Part shown: positions 43,142 to 53,004 of the stretch, one piece after another
Layout: the number at the start of each line of letters is the position of its first letter
Numbering within the stretch: the first letter of the stretch is position 1
From: JBOGJG01 sp050747825
Lineage (GTDB): Bacteria; Acidobacteriota; UBA6911; RPQK01; JBOGJG01
Direction: 5' to 3'
NCBI GenBank assembly: GCA_050747825.1
Contig: JBOGJG010000430.1
Span: 1-56,400 of the forward strand
DNA length: 56,400 nucleotides
Made by a program: the position numbers and the translations under genes
The notes under the pieces: generated by a model
What the model was told of the DNA's origin: nothing
Seen by the model: only the letters and a program-made list of their open reading frames with translations
Database searches by the model: none

Positions 43142-43213
43142 AAATCAGCCACGGATTTCACGGATGGGCGCAGATTCCTAATCAGGGAAATCGGTGCAAT
43201 CCGTGGCTGATTT
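43142..43213. repeat. Dispersed inverted repeat of the ATCCGTG family
   Basis: AAATCAGCCACGGATT (43142-43157) is perfectly complementary to AATCCGTGGCTGATTT (43198-43213), with a 40-base centre. The right arm touches the stop codon of the M16 gene on the minus strand. It separates convergent leuD and M16 genes and could terminate both. Same motif as at 13682-13721 and about 30455-30477. Confidence 0.75.
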
Positions 43214-44871
43214 CATTTAGACGCCATAAACTCGCCGGTCTCGAAGAGCTGCTCGACCGGCGCCACGCGGATATTGTCTTCCGGAATATCCAGCGGGTAG
43301 GCGCTCCAGACGGCGTCCCGAAGCAGCATGTCGAGCTGGTCTTCTGAGAGCCTATATATCGTTCCTCCTTCGGTCTCCTCGAGCTGAATTCGGTACTCCT
43401 CCCGTGTCTTGCCCGTGGCAAGACCACCCTGCGCTATCTCCTGAGCCAGGCGGCCGGCGTGGCCGCGGCTTGTGACCACGAGGTATTTGATGTCCTGCAC
43501 TTGCAGGTACTTGCGAAGAGCTTCGTTGACCTGCTCGCTGGTAACCGCGTCGATCTTGTCCAGGTAGCGGTCGAGATAACCGTCGCCGGCCATCCCGTAA
43601 TAGGCATCGTCCAGTCGGGCATTCAAGAGTCGGGGGACCGTCTCGGCCAGATTGAGATAGAGCACTTTGGCCTTGTTCTTGGCGTCCACCACCTGCTCCG
43701 CGCTCATGCCCGTCCGGATGAAGTTTTCCAATTCATAGGTCAGCGCTTTGATTAAGTGGTGGGTGTACTGATCAGCTACCGGCCGGAGCCAGATGCTGAA
43801 GTATTGATAACGCCGCGGCGTGTTAAAGGGAGGGAACAGTAAGAAGGGACGTCCGGCGAAATGCTCGATGTAAGAGTAGTTGCCGTAGTTGTAGCCTCGG
43901 GTGTGGCGGATTTCCTGATAAAGCACCCCAAAGCTGTCCCGGTGCGTGCCCAAGAAGACGTTGGCGATGTAAAGCGGCCAATAGTCCGGGTCGGTGCGAG
44001 TGATCGGAATCGGAAAGGCGGCGTGAATGCCCGTGGATTCCAGATTGGGGACGGAGACGATGACCAGGTGCCGGCCGGTGATTTCGGGAGGGGGGGCCGC
44101 TTCCTGACGGGGGCGGCTCTGTTCATTTCCGATCTCATCGGCGCCAGACGACCCCACGTCAGCCAGCGCACTGGTAATTTTTCGCCGCAACTTGGGGTCT
44201 TCCTTGCTGAGCCCGATGATCAAGTTGTCAGACCTGTAGTGCTCGGCGTAAAAGGTCAGCAGGTCCTGGCGAGTGATCTGCTTCAGTCCTTGAACACTTC
44301 CTTCCGAAAGATGTGCGTAGGAGACGCCGTCAAAGACATAATGGTCGATGGCCTCCAGTCCCAGGCTTTCGATGTTTTCGTAGCGCAAGGCGGAGATCTC
44401 TTCCAGGGTTTCATTGCGCAGACGCTCCAGCTCCTCAGCCTGGAAGAACGGTTGGGTGAACAGCGGCTGCAATACGGTATTCAGGTACTGATCCAGAACA
44501 TCTTCCGGAACAGACATGTAAAACGTGGTCACCTCTTTGGCCACACGGGCCGAAGGACTGGCGCCGCTGCCCCAGGGGCGGGTGATGAGAGCCAGTTCCT
44601 CTTTAGTCGTCAGATTATCGGGATCCCCAAAGCTGCCTTCGAGCAGGGTTTCGGCTGTCAGGTGGGCCAAGCCTTCATGGCCCGCTGGATCGTCGATTGA
44701 ACCGCTCTTAACCATGATGGAAATGCCCACCATGGGCGAAGGGCTGGAGATGGTCACGATTTCCGGCCGGCCTTCGGCATCCTGGCCAGACGCCTGGAAA
44801 AGAAGCATACAGCCAATCGCGCACAGGAGGAGAAATGTACCGGTGCCCTCAAGTTTGAGCAGCTTATTCAT
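43213..44871 (-). CDS. M16 peptidase-like protein without the zinc motif
   Basis: About 552 residues, with a signal peptide or anchor (LLLCAIGCMLLFQASG). It has two M16 halves, but the HxxEH of the first reads HLTAE (residues 70-74), so zinc binding and catalysis are lost. The second half keeps EIRHTRGYNYGNYSYIEHF with an Arg/Tyr pair that non-catalytic partners use to complete the active chamber. Start at ATG 44871, overlapping the stop of the active partner by eight bases. Together they likely form a heteromeric periplasmic peptidase. Confidence 0.82.
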   Translation of the reverse strand: MNKLLKLEGTGTFLLLCAIGCMLLFQASGQDAEGRPEIVTISSPSPMVGISIMVKSGSIDDPAGHEGLAHLTAETLLEGSFGDPDNLTTKEELALITRPWGSGASPSARVAKEVTTFYMSVPEDVLDQYLNTVLQPLFTQPFFQAEELERLRNETLEEISALRYENIESLGLEAIDHYVFDGVSYAHLSEGSVQGLKQITRQDLLTFYAEHYRSDNLIIGLSKEDPKLRRKITSALADVGSSGADEIGNEQSRPRQEAAPPPEITGRHLVIVSVPNLESTGIHAAFPIPITRTDPDYWPLYIANVFLGTHRDSFGVLYQEIRHTRGYNYGNYSYIEHFAGRPFLLFPPFNTPRRYQYFSIWLRPVADQYTHHLIKALTYELENFIRTGMSAEQVVDAKNKAKVLYLNLAETVPRLLNARLDDAYYGMAGDGYLDRYLDKIDAVTSEQVNEALRKYLQVQDIKYLVVTSRGHAGRLAQEIAQGGLATGKTREEYRIQLEETEGGTIYRLSEDQLDMLLRDAVWSAYPLDIPEDNIRVAPVEQLFETGEFMASK

Positions 44872-46273
44872 TGCGTGCACCCTCCGTTCCCGCGCCGGCC
44901 GGCGCCATGGTAACGATCACGCGTCTATCCTCGGTGAAGTAATTTTTTGCAAAGGTCTCGACATGGGCAGGCGTTACGGATTCGATGCCGGCGATGAGCG
45001 TATCGAATACCCGGGGATTGCGATTAAAGCGATAAAGGAGCGCAAAAATCTCGGCAATGTTGGAAGGGCTGTTCAGGGCGGCCAGCAGATCGTAGCGGTA
45101 CTTGCGCTTCAGTTCTTCCAGTGTCTTTTCGGCGTTCGGTATCTGAGAAAAGCGACTCAAGTCGTGAAAAGAGGCGTTGATGTCGGAGATCACATCATTG
45201 AGGTAATCCTCACCCTTTTCATCGTATTGGTCTTTGAATAAAGTTGCCGCCACTTCCAGCAGCCGCGGAGCGAAGCTTTCATAGTGGACGGAATAGAGCG
45301 AGAGCGCGCTGGCCGTCTTCTTTTCGTAGCGCAGCTTCTGAAAAAGCGGCGCCGTCTCGCCCGCCAGCAGTTCAGGCAGCAGCTCGGCCACGCCGCTTTC
45401 ACGGGAGGACGGATCGAAGGCGGGCATTCGATAGGAGTAGCTGATCCGAGGCGGAACATCCGCCGCCCAGGCCACGTGCTCTTTCTTGGGTCCTCCCACC
45501 GGGCCGGGCTCGGGAATCGCAGCCAGGTCGGCCGGCTTCCAATCGCCATACAGTTCTTGCGCCAGAGCAAAGATCTGTTCGGCTTCGACATCGCCCGTAA
45601 CCACCAGGACGATGTTATTGGGCCGATAGTAAGTCTGATAAAATTCGAGGGCGGCCTGATACTCATTGGGCATATCTTCCACGTCCTCCAGGTAACCGAT
45701 AGTGCTGTGTCCGTAAGAGTGGTCAGGGAAGAGGAGAGCCAGCAGTCTTTCGTCCATCTGCAAACCTGGATCGGAGGCAATACGGCGATACTCTCCCAGC
45801 ACGGCCCCGGCTTCAGTCTTGAAGATGTCTTCGGTAAAGCTGAGGTTTTTAAAGCGGTCGGCCTCCAGTTGGGCCAGGCCGGGCCGGTTGCCTTCAGGTT
45901 TAAGGTTGGAGGCGAAAGTCAGAGGGTGGTAGTAAGTCACGTCAAAGAAAGTCCAGGCATTATTGAAAGCCCCCATTTCCTGGATGGCCTCATCGTAGCC
46001 GTTGGGCATCCCCTTCCAGCGGTGGCGGAAGAGAATGTGCTCGAACAGATGAGCCAGGCCGGTTTTCCCCTTTTCGATTTCATTTCGCGCGCCGGCCATT
46101 ACCAGCGTGTTATAGGAGAGTACATCCTTGAATTCAGGCGTTTCGATGACCAGGACGTCCATCCCGTTTTCCAGCGTCTTCTTTTGCACCGCATAGGGAA
46201 AAAACTGACCGTAGCAAAGGGTCATGGCGCCCAGAAAAAAGACGAAGATGGGAAACAGATTGTGCTTTTTCAT
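44864..46273 (-). CDS. M16 zinc peptidase (catalytic partner)
   Basis: 469 residues with a signal peptide (MKKHNLFPIFVFFLGAMTLC). The inverted zinc motif HxxEH is HLFEH at 75-79, with the third ligand expected in FKTEAGAVLGEYRR. The second half (about 230-450) is the non-catalytic repeat. Members degrade short peptides or process precursors in the periplasm. It is coupled to the inactive M16 gene downstream and lies 110 bases after the second RND permease. Confidence 0.88.
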   Translation of the reverse strand: MKKHNLFPIFVFFLGAMTLCYGQFFPYAVQKKTLENGMDVLVIETPEFKDVLSYNTLVMAGARNEIEKGKTGLAHLFEHILFRHRWKGMPNGYDEAIQEMGAFNNAWTFFDVTYYHPLTFASNLKPEGNRPGLAQLEADRFKNLSFTEDIFKTEAGAVLGEYRRIASDPGLQMDERLLALLFPDHSYGHSTIGYLEDVEDMPNEYQAALEFYQTYYRPNNIVLVVTGDVEAEQIFALAQELYGDWKPADLAAIPEPGPVGGPKKEHVAWAADVPPRISYSYRMPAFDPSSRESGVAELLPELLAGETAPLFQKLRYEKKTASALSLYSVHYESFAPRLLEVAATLFKDQYDEKGEDYLNDVISDINASFHDLSRFSQIPNAEKTLEELKRKYRYDLLAALNSPSNIAEIFALLYRFNRNPRVFDTLIAGIESVTPAHVETFAKNYFTEDRRVIVTMAPAGAGTEGARNE

Positions 46274-46383
46274 GTCCGGTCCGATCCTTAGTTCTTTCTT
46301 TCGCCAGTATATCCAGCTATTCAGGTTCTTTGTAGAAACGAATTTCAGGGATAGGATCAGCCTTCCGGAATTCGGCGCATCGG

Positions 46384-49300
46384 TTAGACGCTCGGCGCGT
46401 CCAGCGCTTTGGGCTGCTCAGAGCGGGCGCTGGCGTGCCAGGTGCGCTTGAGCCAGCGGGCCAGGTCGTCCACGAGGGTGTAGTAAGTGGGGAGGACAAT
46501 CAGGGTCAGAATCGTGGAGGCCAGCAGTCCGCCCATAATGGTGCGGGCCATGGGGAAGTAGCGCATGTCGAGCATGCTGCTGTCGCTGAAGGCCAAGGGC
46601 ATGAGGCCCACGATGGTCGTTCCTGCTGTCATGACAATCGGGCGCAGGCGCTCGCGGCAGCCCATCAGGACCGCTTCCGACCGGCGCATGCCTTTGCGGC
46701 GCAAGTTGCCGATGTGATCGATCAGGACGATGCCGTTGTTGACCACGATTCCGATCAGCACCAGGATGCCGATCTTGGCCATCAGGTTAAATGGCGTACC
46801 GGTCACATACAGGAATCCGGCGATGCCGACCAGTGAGAAGGGGAGCGACAACATGATGGCGAAGGGTTGCGCCAGGGACTCAAATAAAGAGGCCATGACG
46901 AAGTAGACCATGAAGAGCGCCATCAGGATGTTAAAGACGAAATCCATATCCTCCCCTTGCTGGCGGGTCGTCCAGAACCCATAACTCCATCCATAGTCCT
47001 GAGGGTAATCCAACCCGTCCATGACTTCACTGACGTGCTTCATTCCCTCATCTCGCTTCTCGCCATTAAAGACAGCCCAGAGTTGGGTATAGGTGCGGCG
47101 GTCTTCGCGCTCCAGTTCTCCGGCGATTTTCTGAACTTCCAGATCCGCTACCTGAGTCAACAGGATCTCCTGACCATCCTGGTTGCGCCCCACGATGACC
47201 GACTCCAAGTCTTCCATGCCGTCGCGGTCCTCCGGAGCCAGCCATACAAAAATGTCCACTTCTCCTTCCGGAGTGCGGTAGCCCCTCACCTGCCTTCCGC
47301 GCAAGGCGATAGCCAGGACATCGGAGACCGACTGGGCCGAGACGCCATATCTGCGGGCCAGGTCCGGATGAATACGAATCTGAACTTCCTCCTGGGCACG
47401 GTCGAGAGCGGTATAAACCTCGTCGAAATCAGGCCGGGCAAGCAAGCGCCGTCGGGCTTCATTGGCCAGCTCCTGGAGGGTCTGGGGATCATCGCCGTAG
47501 AGACTTGCGCTGATCCAGTTCCGGCCGCGACCGCCTTCATTACCCACCCGGATTTCGGCTCCCGGTAGAACAGGCAGTCCTTCCGAGATCTGCTTGCGGA
47601 TCCCTTCCAATTCTTCCAGGGTGATTCTCTCTTTGTCGAAGTAAAGCTCCGTACCGGCATTATCGTTCCCGTAGCGGCTGAACACGTCGGTGATCTTGAA
47701 GCGCTCCTTGTTAGCCAGGAGGAATTCTTCGACGGGCGTCACATAATCCTGCTCGATTTTGGCATAGTGAAAATTCTCTGAAAACTCGTACTGAACCTGC
47801 ACCTGGCCAAGCTCGTTGGCATCGGGGGAGTTATCAGGTATCTTGTTCATCAGGAGCCACCCGGAACCGGCAACCAGTGCAGGAATCAGGATGAGTCCGA
47901 CCAGGAACCGGTGGCGCAGAGGCCAGGCAACACTTCTCAGATACAGATCGGTGACTGGTCCGGAACGTTTCGCTGCCGGCCGGGCCACAGCCAGCATGAG
48001 CCGTTCGAAGCGAGTGCGCCTGTCCACGTTCATGTGCAGCCAGCGCGCCATGGCGAGTGGAATCAGAGTCAGCGAAATAAACAGGGAAGCCAGCAAAGCG
48101 AAGATCAGGGCAATTCCTGTATGACTCAACCACACCGAGAAGTCCGACTTTTCTCCGAAGATCAGAGGCACAAAGATAATGATCGAAGTCAATGTCGCCG
48201 CAATGACAGCCGTATGAACTTCGCCGGTGCCCACACGAGCGGCAGTGAGACGATCCATTCCCTTCTCCAGCTTCTGATAAATGGATTCGAGCACTACGAT
48301 GGCACAGTCCACCAGCATGCCGGTGGCCAACATCAGCCCCAGCATCGTGAGGACATTCAGGGTATTGCCGGCGGCGTAAAGAAAGCCGACCGCTGCGATG
48401 ATGGAAAAGGGAATGGACAGGGCGATGACCAGCGTGGCACCGAATCGGCGGACAAATAGAAGCAGAACGAGACCCGCCAGTACAGCGCCGATGGCGCCGG
48501 AAGTGAGCAGACCCGTCAGGGATTTGGTGATTTCCTCACCCGCGTTGCGCCAGGGCAGGAGCTCTATACCCTCGAGGCTGGGATCCTGATCCAGGTCCTC
48601 GATCTTGGCCAGGACTTGGTTGACGGTCTCCACCGTGTTGGCTTCCGAAGTCTTGCGAATGGAAAAACCAACCGCGTACTCGCCATTGAGGTGCTGGCCG
48701 AAATTCACGTTTGGGTTGTCGTATTCGATATCCGCAATATCGCTCAGGACCAGCCCGCGATCATTAACTGGATATTTCTTGATCTCTTCAACTGAGCCCA
48801 CGCTCCCACGGCTGATGGCGGCATATTGAAGACCCCCGTCAATCAGGCGCCCCAGAGAGTAGTTCAGGTTGGCCGCATCCAGGCGCCGGAAAAGGTCAGC
48901 CACGTCAATCCGGTAGCGGTTCAGTGCGTCCAGTCTCAAGTAGATGTCGATTTCTTTAGCCCGCGCGCCCCAGATCTCGACTTCAGCTACTCCTGGAATC
49001 TGCTCCAGGGGCTTCTTGATCTTCAGATCCAGAAAATCGGCAGCCGTGCGCAAGTCACGGCCGGAAGCGATCCGGCCCATGATGATGGGAATATCTTCCG
49101 TTTCCCAGTTTTGGATTCGAATCTGCTCAACGTCGTCGGGAAGATCGCCGCGGATCTGTTCCACCTTTTCGCGGATCTCCGCCCGGATGATGTCCATATC
49201 CGTATCCCAGTCGAAGAAAAGCGCAACATAGGTAAAATCGCTGCGCGAATTGGAACTCATCCGCTGAACCCCGGGCACCGTACTCAGGACTTCTTCCAGG

Positions 49301-49518
49301 GGTTTGGTTATAGTCTCCTGAACCTGGCCAGGCGTGGCGTTTCGGTAGGGTACCTGAACGACAATGTAGGGCTGCTGCACATTGGGGAACAATACCAGCG
49401 GAATCTTCCACATCGAGATCAGCCCCATGATCATGATGGAGATGAAAATCATGCAGATGGTGACGGGGTAGCGGATGGAGAAATCCGACAGGCCGTGTTT
49501 CTCTTCAGGCTGATTCAT
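46384..49518 (-). CDS. RND-family efflux permease (second)
   Basis: 1044 residues with 12 transmembrane helices in two halves and two large periplasmic loops. The proton-relay helix reads GMLVDCAIVVLES (Asp kept, Cys where many have Asn/Asp). MVYFVMASLFESLAQPFAIMLSLPFSLVG and GIVVNNGIVLIDHI mark the second half. The N-terminal FSIRYPVTICMIFISIMIMG is typical of the hydrophobe/amphiphile class. It overlaps the first permease by 14 bases. Two permeases suggest an MdtB/MdtC-like heterotrimer. No outer-membrane channel gene is in the window. Confidence 0.92.
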   Translation of the reverse strand: MNQPEEKHGLSDFSIRYPVTICMIFISIMIMGLISMWKIPLVLFPNVQQPYIVVQVPYRNATPGQVQETITKPLEEVLSTVPGVQRMSSNSRSDFTYVALFFDWDTDMDIIRAEIREKVEQIRGDLPDDVEQIRIQNWETEDIPIIMGRIASGRDLRTAADFLDLKIKKPLEQIPGVAEVEIWGARAKEIDIYLRLDALNRYRIDVADLFRRLDAANLNYSLGRLIDGGLQYAAISRGSVGSVEEIKKYPVNDRGLVLSDIADIEYDNPNVNFGQHLNGEYAVGFSIRKTSEANTVETVNQVLAKIEDLDQDPSLEGIELLPWRNAGEEITKSLTGLLTSGAIGAVLAGLVLLLFVRRFGATLVIALSIPFSIIAAVGFLYAAGNTLNVLTMLGLMLATGMLVDCAIVVLESIYQKLEKGMDRLTAARVGTGEVHTAVIAATLTSIIIFVPLIFGEKSDFSVWLSHTGIALIFALLASLFISLTLIPLAMARWLHMNVDRRTRFERLMLAVARPAAKRSGPVTDLYLRSVAWPLRHRFLVGLILIPALVAGSGWLLMNKIPDNSPDANELGQVQVQYEFSENFHYAKIEQDYVTPVEEFLLANKERFKITDVFSRYGNDNAGTELYFDKERITLEELEGIRKQISEGLPVLPGAEIRVGNEGGRGRNWISASLYGDDPQTLQELANEARRRLLARPDFDEVYTALDRAQEEVQIRIHPDLARRYGVSAQSVSDVLAIALRGRQVRGYRTPEGEVDIFVWLAPEDRDGMEDLESVIVGRNQDGQEILLTQVADLEVQKIAGELEREDRRTYTQLWAVFNGEKRDEGMKHVSEVMDGLDYPQDYGWSYGFWTTRQQGEDMDFVFNILMALFMVYFVMASLFESLAQPFAIMLSLPFSLVGIAGFLYVTGTPFNLMAKIGILVLIGIVVNNGIVLIDHIGNLRRKGMRRSEAVLMGCRERLRPIVMTAGTTIVGLMPLAFSDSSMLDMRYFPMARTIMGGLLASTILTLIVLPTYYTLVDDLARWLKRTWHASARSEQPKALDAPSV

Positions 49519-52500
49519 TGGCTGCTCCCCCGGGCCTTAACGCTGGTTCGCTTTGAATGCCGGCGACCGGCGACTTGGAGTCTGCGGCAACGTAAACCTT
49601 GCGATCGATCAACTCGTAGACGATGGGAATAAAGACCAGCGTCAACAGGGTTGAAAATGCAAGTCCGCCCATCACAGTAATAGCCATTGGGGACCGCACT
49701 TCCGCTCCTTCGCCCCAACCGAGCGCCATGGGAAAGAGTCCCAGCAATGTAGTGAGCGTTGTCATGACGATGGGCCGAAGCCGGACCTGTCCGGCTTCGA
49801 TAAGCGCCTCCCGCCTGGAGAAGCCCTGCTCCCGAAGCTGGTTCGTGTAGTCGATCAGTACGATGGCGTTGTTCACAACGATACCGGCCAGAATGATTAC
49901 ACCCAAAAAGACCAGCACGCTGATTTCCGTACCCGTCAGAAATAGAGACAACAGGACTCCGATCATAGCCAGCGGTACGCTGAACATGATGATAAACGGA
50001 TGGATCAATGACTCGAACTGCGAAGCCATGACCAGATAAACCAGGAAGATTGCCAGGCCGAGGGCAAAGAGCAAGCTCCAATAGGCGCGCTCCAACTCCT
50101 CGTTTTGACCGCCCAGAGCGACGACAGAATTGACGGGCAGCTGGGCGCGAAGTTCCTGCAGTTCAGCTCGAATGTCGCTTGAGACACTGCTCAGATCACG
50201 TCCCGTAAGATTTGCCGAAACCAGAGCGGCGCGTTGTGAACGGATGCGGCGGACTTCCGTGGGACCACGGGCTACGGAAATATCGGCCACGGCGCCGAGA
50301 AGGATGGGAATACCCCGGTTCAGGTTTTGAGACTGGTTCTGATTTCCTGAGTTGTTTTGCAACTCCTGGGCCTGAACGGATCCAGCCAAAGTTTCTGATC
50401 TGGAGGAGTCATCTTCTCCCGAACGTCGATTCTCGGTCCCGGCATTCTGCTGCCGGCCGCGGTTGTTGAGGTCCTGCTGATTAATCACCAGGTTTTGAAG
50501 GTCGCTGATGGTACTGCGGTCCGACTCACCGGCCCGCACCAGAATATCGATCTGTTTGTCGTCCTCGTGAAAACGCGAAGCCACTTCCCCGCGGATTTTG
50601 TTGCGCAGAATAGTGGCGATTTGGCTTTCATCAAGTCCAAGCCGAGCCAGCCGCTCACGATCGAGCCGCACCTGAACTTCCGGAGCGCCCAGCCTGGTCG
50701 TGGTCTGGATGTCAGTCAGACCGTCAATTTGGGCCAGGCGGGCCGCCACAGCCTCGGCTGCGCTGCGCTGGTCTTGGATGTCATAGGCGTAAATTTCGAC
50801 CTCGACAGGAGTCTTAAAGCTGAAGAGAGTGGGGCGGCTGAAAGTATAGGTGAGCTCAGGATATCGGCGCAGCGCCTCTCTAAGCTCGGTGATCGCGACC
50901 TGCTCGGCCTCTTTATCCCGGCTGTCCTTCATGAGAACGTAGATTTGCCCGATATGTTCCTGCAGGGCGCTGCTGGCGAACTGGTTCTCGTTGCTTCCAC
51001 CGATGCTGGAGTAAACCGTCTCCACTTCCGGCAGACCGGTAAGATTACTTTCCAAGTCTCGGATGAGCCGGTCAGTGTGTTCGATCGGAGTACCTTCAGG
51101 CAGTTTGATTTCAAAGGAAAACTCGCCCTGAGCCAGAGACGGAATCAGTTCGGCCCCCAGGTTCCGATAGGCGATAGCCGAAAGCAGCAGCAGGGACAGC
51201 GTGATAGCGAACACTTCAGCCTTGCTGGCCAGCGACCACCTGAGCAGTCGAACATAACCGTTTTGCAGCTTCTCAAATCCGGAGGAAAAACAGTTAAGGC
51301 CGGGGCTGATGGCCTTCAGAATTCCTCGGCCGATGGCGGCTGTCAGCCGGCGCAAATCATTGAGGATCACCTGGACGAGATCGACAAAGACGAATCGTCC
51401 GACCGCTCGGGTTGCTCGGGTGGAGGAACGGGAAGCCTGCTGCAATAGACGAAAAACTTTGTTCTGGCTCAGTTCGCGAGGAGCGGCCGGCGAGGATTCT
51501 GCCCGATTCTCGACAGGGGGCCTGATCCGCATGGCCAAGGCCATGGGGACAATGGTCAGCGCTACCAATAGAGAAGCTAAGAGCGAGTAAGTGATGGCCA
51601 GCGCCTGGTCCTTAAAGAGCTGGCCGGCCACGCCTTCGACAAACACCAGAGGGACAAAAACCGCCACGGTCGTTAGGGTGGAGGCGGTAATGGCTCGTCC
51701 CACCTCTGTAGCGCCCCGATACACCGCCTGGGCCGGATCACTTCCGGCCTTACGGTGGCGGTGGACGGCCTCGAGGACTACGATCGAGTTATCCACCAGC
51801 ATTCCCACTCCCAGGGCCACTCCTCCCAGAGACATGATGTTCAAGCTGATGTCGGTCTGATACATCAAGGCAAAGGTGGCCATGATGGAAACAGGAATGG
51901 AGAGTCCGATGATGATCGTGCTGCGCAGGTCACGCAGGAAGAGAAACAGGACAATCGTGGCCAGCAATCCGCCCACAACGGCCGCGCTCAGGACGTTATC
52001 CACAGCCTCATTGATAAACTCGGCCTGGTCGGAAACGACTGCATACTGGACGCCCTGGGGGAAAGTCTTGCTGTCGGTGAGGCCTTTCAGTCTGGCGCGA
52101 ACAGCTTCCGAGACAGTGACGGTGTTGGCGTCCCCTTCCTTGTAGATGGCTAATTCGACGCTTTCTTTTCCGTTGAAGCGGGCGATGATGTCGCGGTCTC
52201 TGACGCCGCGCCATACCTGGGCGACATCGCCCAGTACAACCTTTCGGCCATCCTGGTCACGGATGATGATGCGCTGGATTTCCTCTACGGACTGAAACTC
52301 ATTGAGCATGCGCACCAGGTAGTTGGCGTCCAGATCGTAAAGGCTTCCACTGGCCCGATTGAGATTGGACTGGTCGATAACCCATGTGACTTCGGTTATA
52401 GAAATGCCCAGGTCCGCCAGTCGCTTTTCATCGATCTCAATGCGAATCTGTTCTTCCCGCCCGCCCACCACCTTCACGGCTGCCACTCCCTCGGTGGACT

Positions 52501-52987
52501 CCAGGCTTTTCTTCACTTCTTTATCGGCTACATAACGCAGCCGGGTGAGACTGAGGTCGCCGTAAAGCTGGAGCCTCATAATGGGGTCATAAGAAGGATC
52601 AAAGCGCAGAATGACGGGCTTTTCGACATCGCGTGGCAACTCGATCAGGTCCAGCTTCTCCCGTACGTCCATACTGGCGAAGTCCATATTGGTGTCCCAG
52701 GCAAACTCCAGGACAACCTGAGACTCTCCCGGACGGGAAATCGAGCTCAGGCGCGTCATCCCGCCCACGACACCGACGACTTCCTCAATGGGACGCGTGA
52801 CCAGAGACTCGACTTCTTCGGGCGCGGCATCCTCGAAATCTGTCTGGATGGTCAGCGAGGGATACGAGATATCAGGCAGAAGATTGAGCGCCAGCCGATC
52901 CAAAGAGATGGCGCCGAAAAGAATCACCGCCACCACAAACATGGAGACGGTTACAGGACGCTGGATGGCAAACTTGGTGATGTTCAT
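49505..52987 (-). CDS. RND-family efflux permease (first), with inserts
   Basis: 1160 residues, longer than the usual 1030-1050. Core motifs are FAIQRPVTVSMFVVAVILFGA, GMLVDNSIVVLEAVHRH (proton relay), LVYLVMASQFESLIHPF and GIVVNNAIVLIDYTN. Extra sequence lies in two places: a basic amphipathic segment of about 70 residues between helices 6 and 7, and an Asn/Gln/Ser-rich segment of about 60 residues in the second periplasmic loop (near 800-860). It starts 17 bases after the adaptor gene. Confidence 0.92.
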   Translation of the reverse strand: MNITKFAIQRPVTVSMFVVAVILFGAISLDRLALNLLPDISYPSLTIQTDFEDAAPEEVESLVTRPIEEVVGVVGGMTRLSSISRPGESQVVLEFAWDTNMDFASMDVREKLDLIELPRDVEKPVILRFDPSYDPIMRLQLYGDLSLTRLRYVADKEVKKSLESTEGVAAVKVVGGREEQIRIEIDEKRLADLGISITEVTWVIDQSNLNRASGSLYDLDANYLVRMLNEFQSVEEIQRIIIRDQDGRKVVLGDVAQVWRGVRDRDIIARFNGKESVELAIYKEGDANTVTVSEAVRARLKGLTDSKTFPQGVQYAVVSDQAEFINEAVDNVLSAAVVGGLLATIVLFLFLRDLRSTIIIGLSIPVSIMATFALMYQTDISLNIMSLGGVALGVGMLVDNSIVVLEAVHRHRKAGSDPAQAVYRGATEVGRAITASTLTTVAVFVPLVFVEGVAGQLFKDQALAITYSLLASLLVALTIVPMALAMRIRPPVENRAESSPAAPRELSQNKVFRLLQQASRSSTRATRAVGRFVFVDLVQVILNDLRRLTAAIGRGILKAISPGLNCFSSGFEKLQNGYVRLLRWSLASKAEVFAITLSLLLLSAIAYRNLGAELIPSLAQGEFSFEIKLPEGTPIEHTDRLIRDLESNLTGLPEVETVYSSIGGSNENQFASSALQEHIGQIYVLMKDSRDKEAEQVAITELREALRRYPELTYTFSRPTLFSFKTPVEVEIYAYDIQDQRSAAEAVAARLAQIDGLTDIQTTTRLGAPEVQVRLDRERLARLGLDESQIATILRNKIRGEVASRFHEDDKQIDILVRAGESDRSTISDLQNLVINQQDLNNRGRQQNAGTENRRSGEDDSSRSETLAGSVQAQELQNNSGNQNQSQNLNRGIPILLGAVADISVARGPTEVRRIRSQRAALVSANLTGRDLSSVSSDIRAELQELRAQLPVNSVVALGGQNEELERAYWSLLFALGLAIFLVYLVMASQFESLIHPFIIMFSVPLAMIGVLLSLFLTGTEISVLVFLGVIILAGIVVNNAIVLIDYTNQLREQGFSRREALIEAGQVRLRPIVMTTLTTLLGLFPMALGWGEGAEVRSPMAITVMGGLAFSTLLTLVFIPIVYELIDRKVYVAADSKSPVAGIQSEPALRPGGAANESA

Positions 52988-53004
52988 GTTTTTTGGTGGT
53001 GGGG

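Noticed and set aside
45284..46291. 335-codon plus-strand frame
   Set aside because: Antisense to the catalytic M16 peptidase gene with intact HLFEH; no recognisable protein.
50495..51448. 317-codon plus-strand frame
   Set aside because: Antisense to the first RND permease; no motif and no ribosome binding site.
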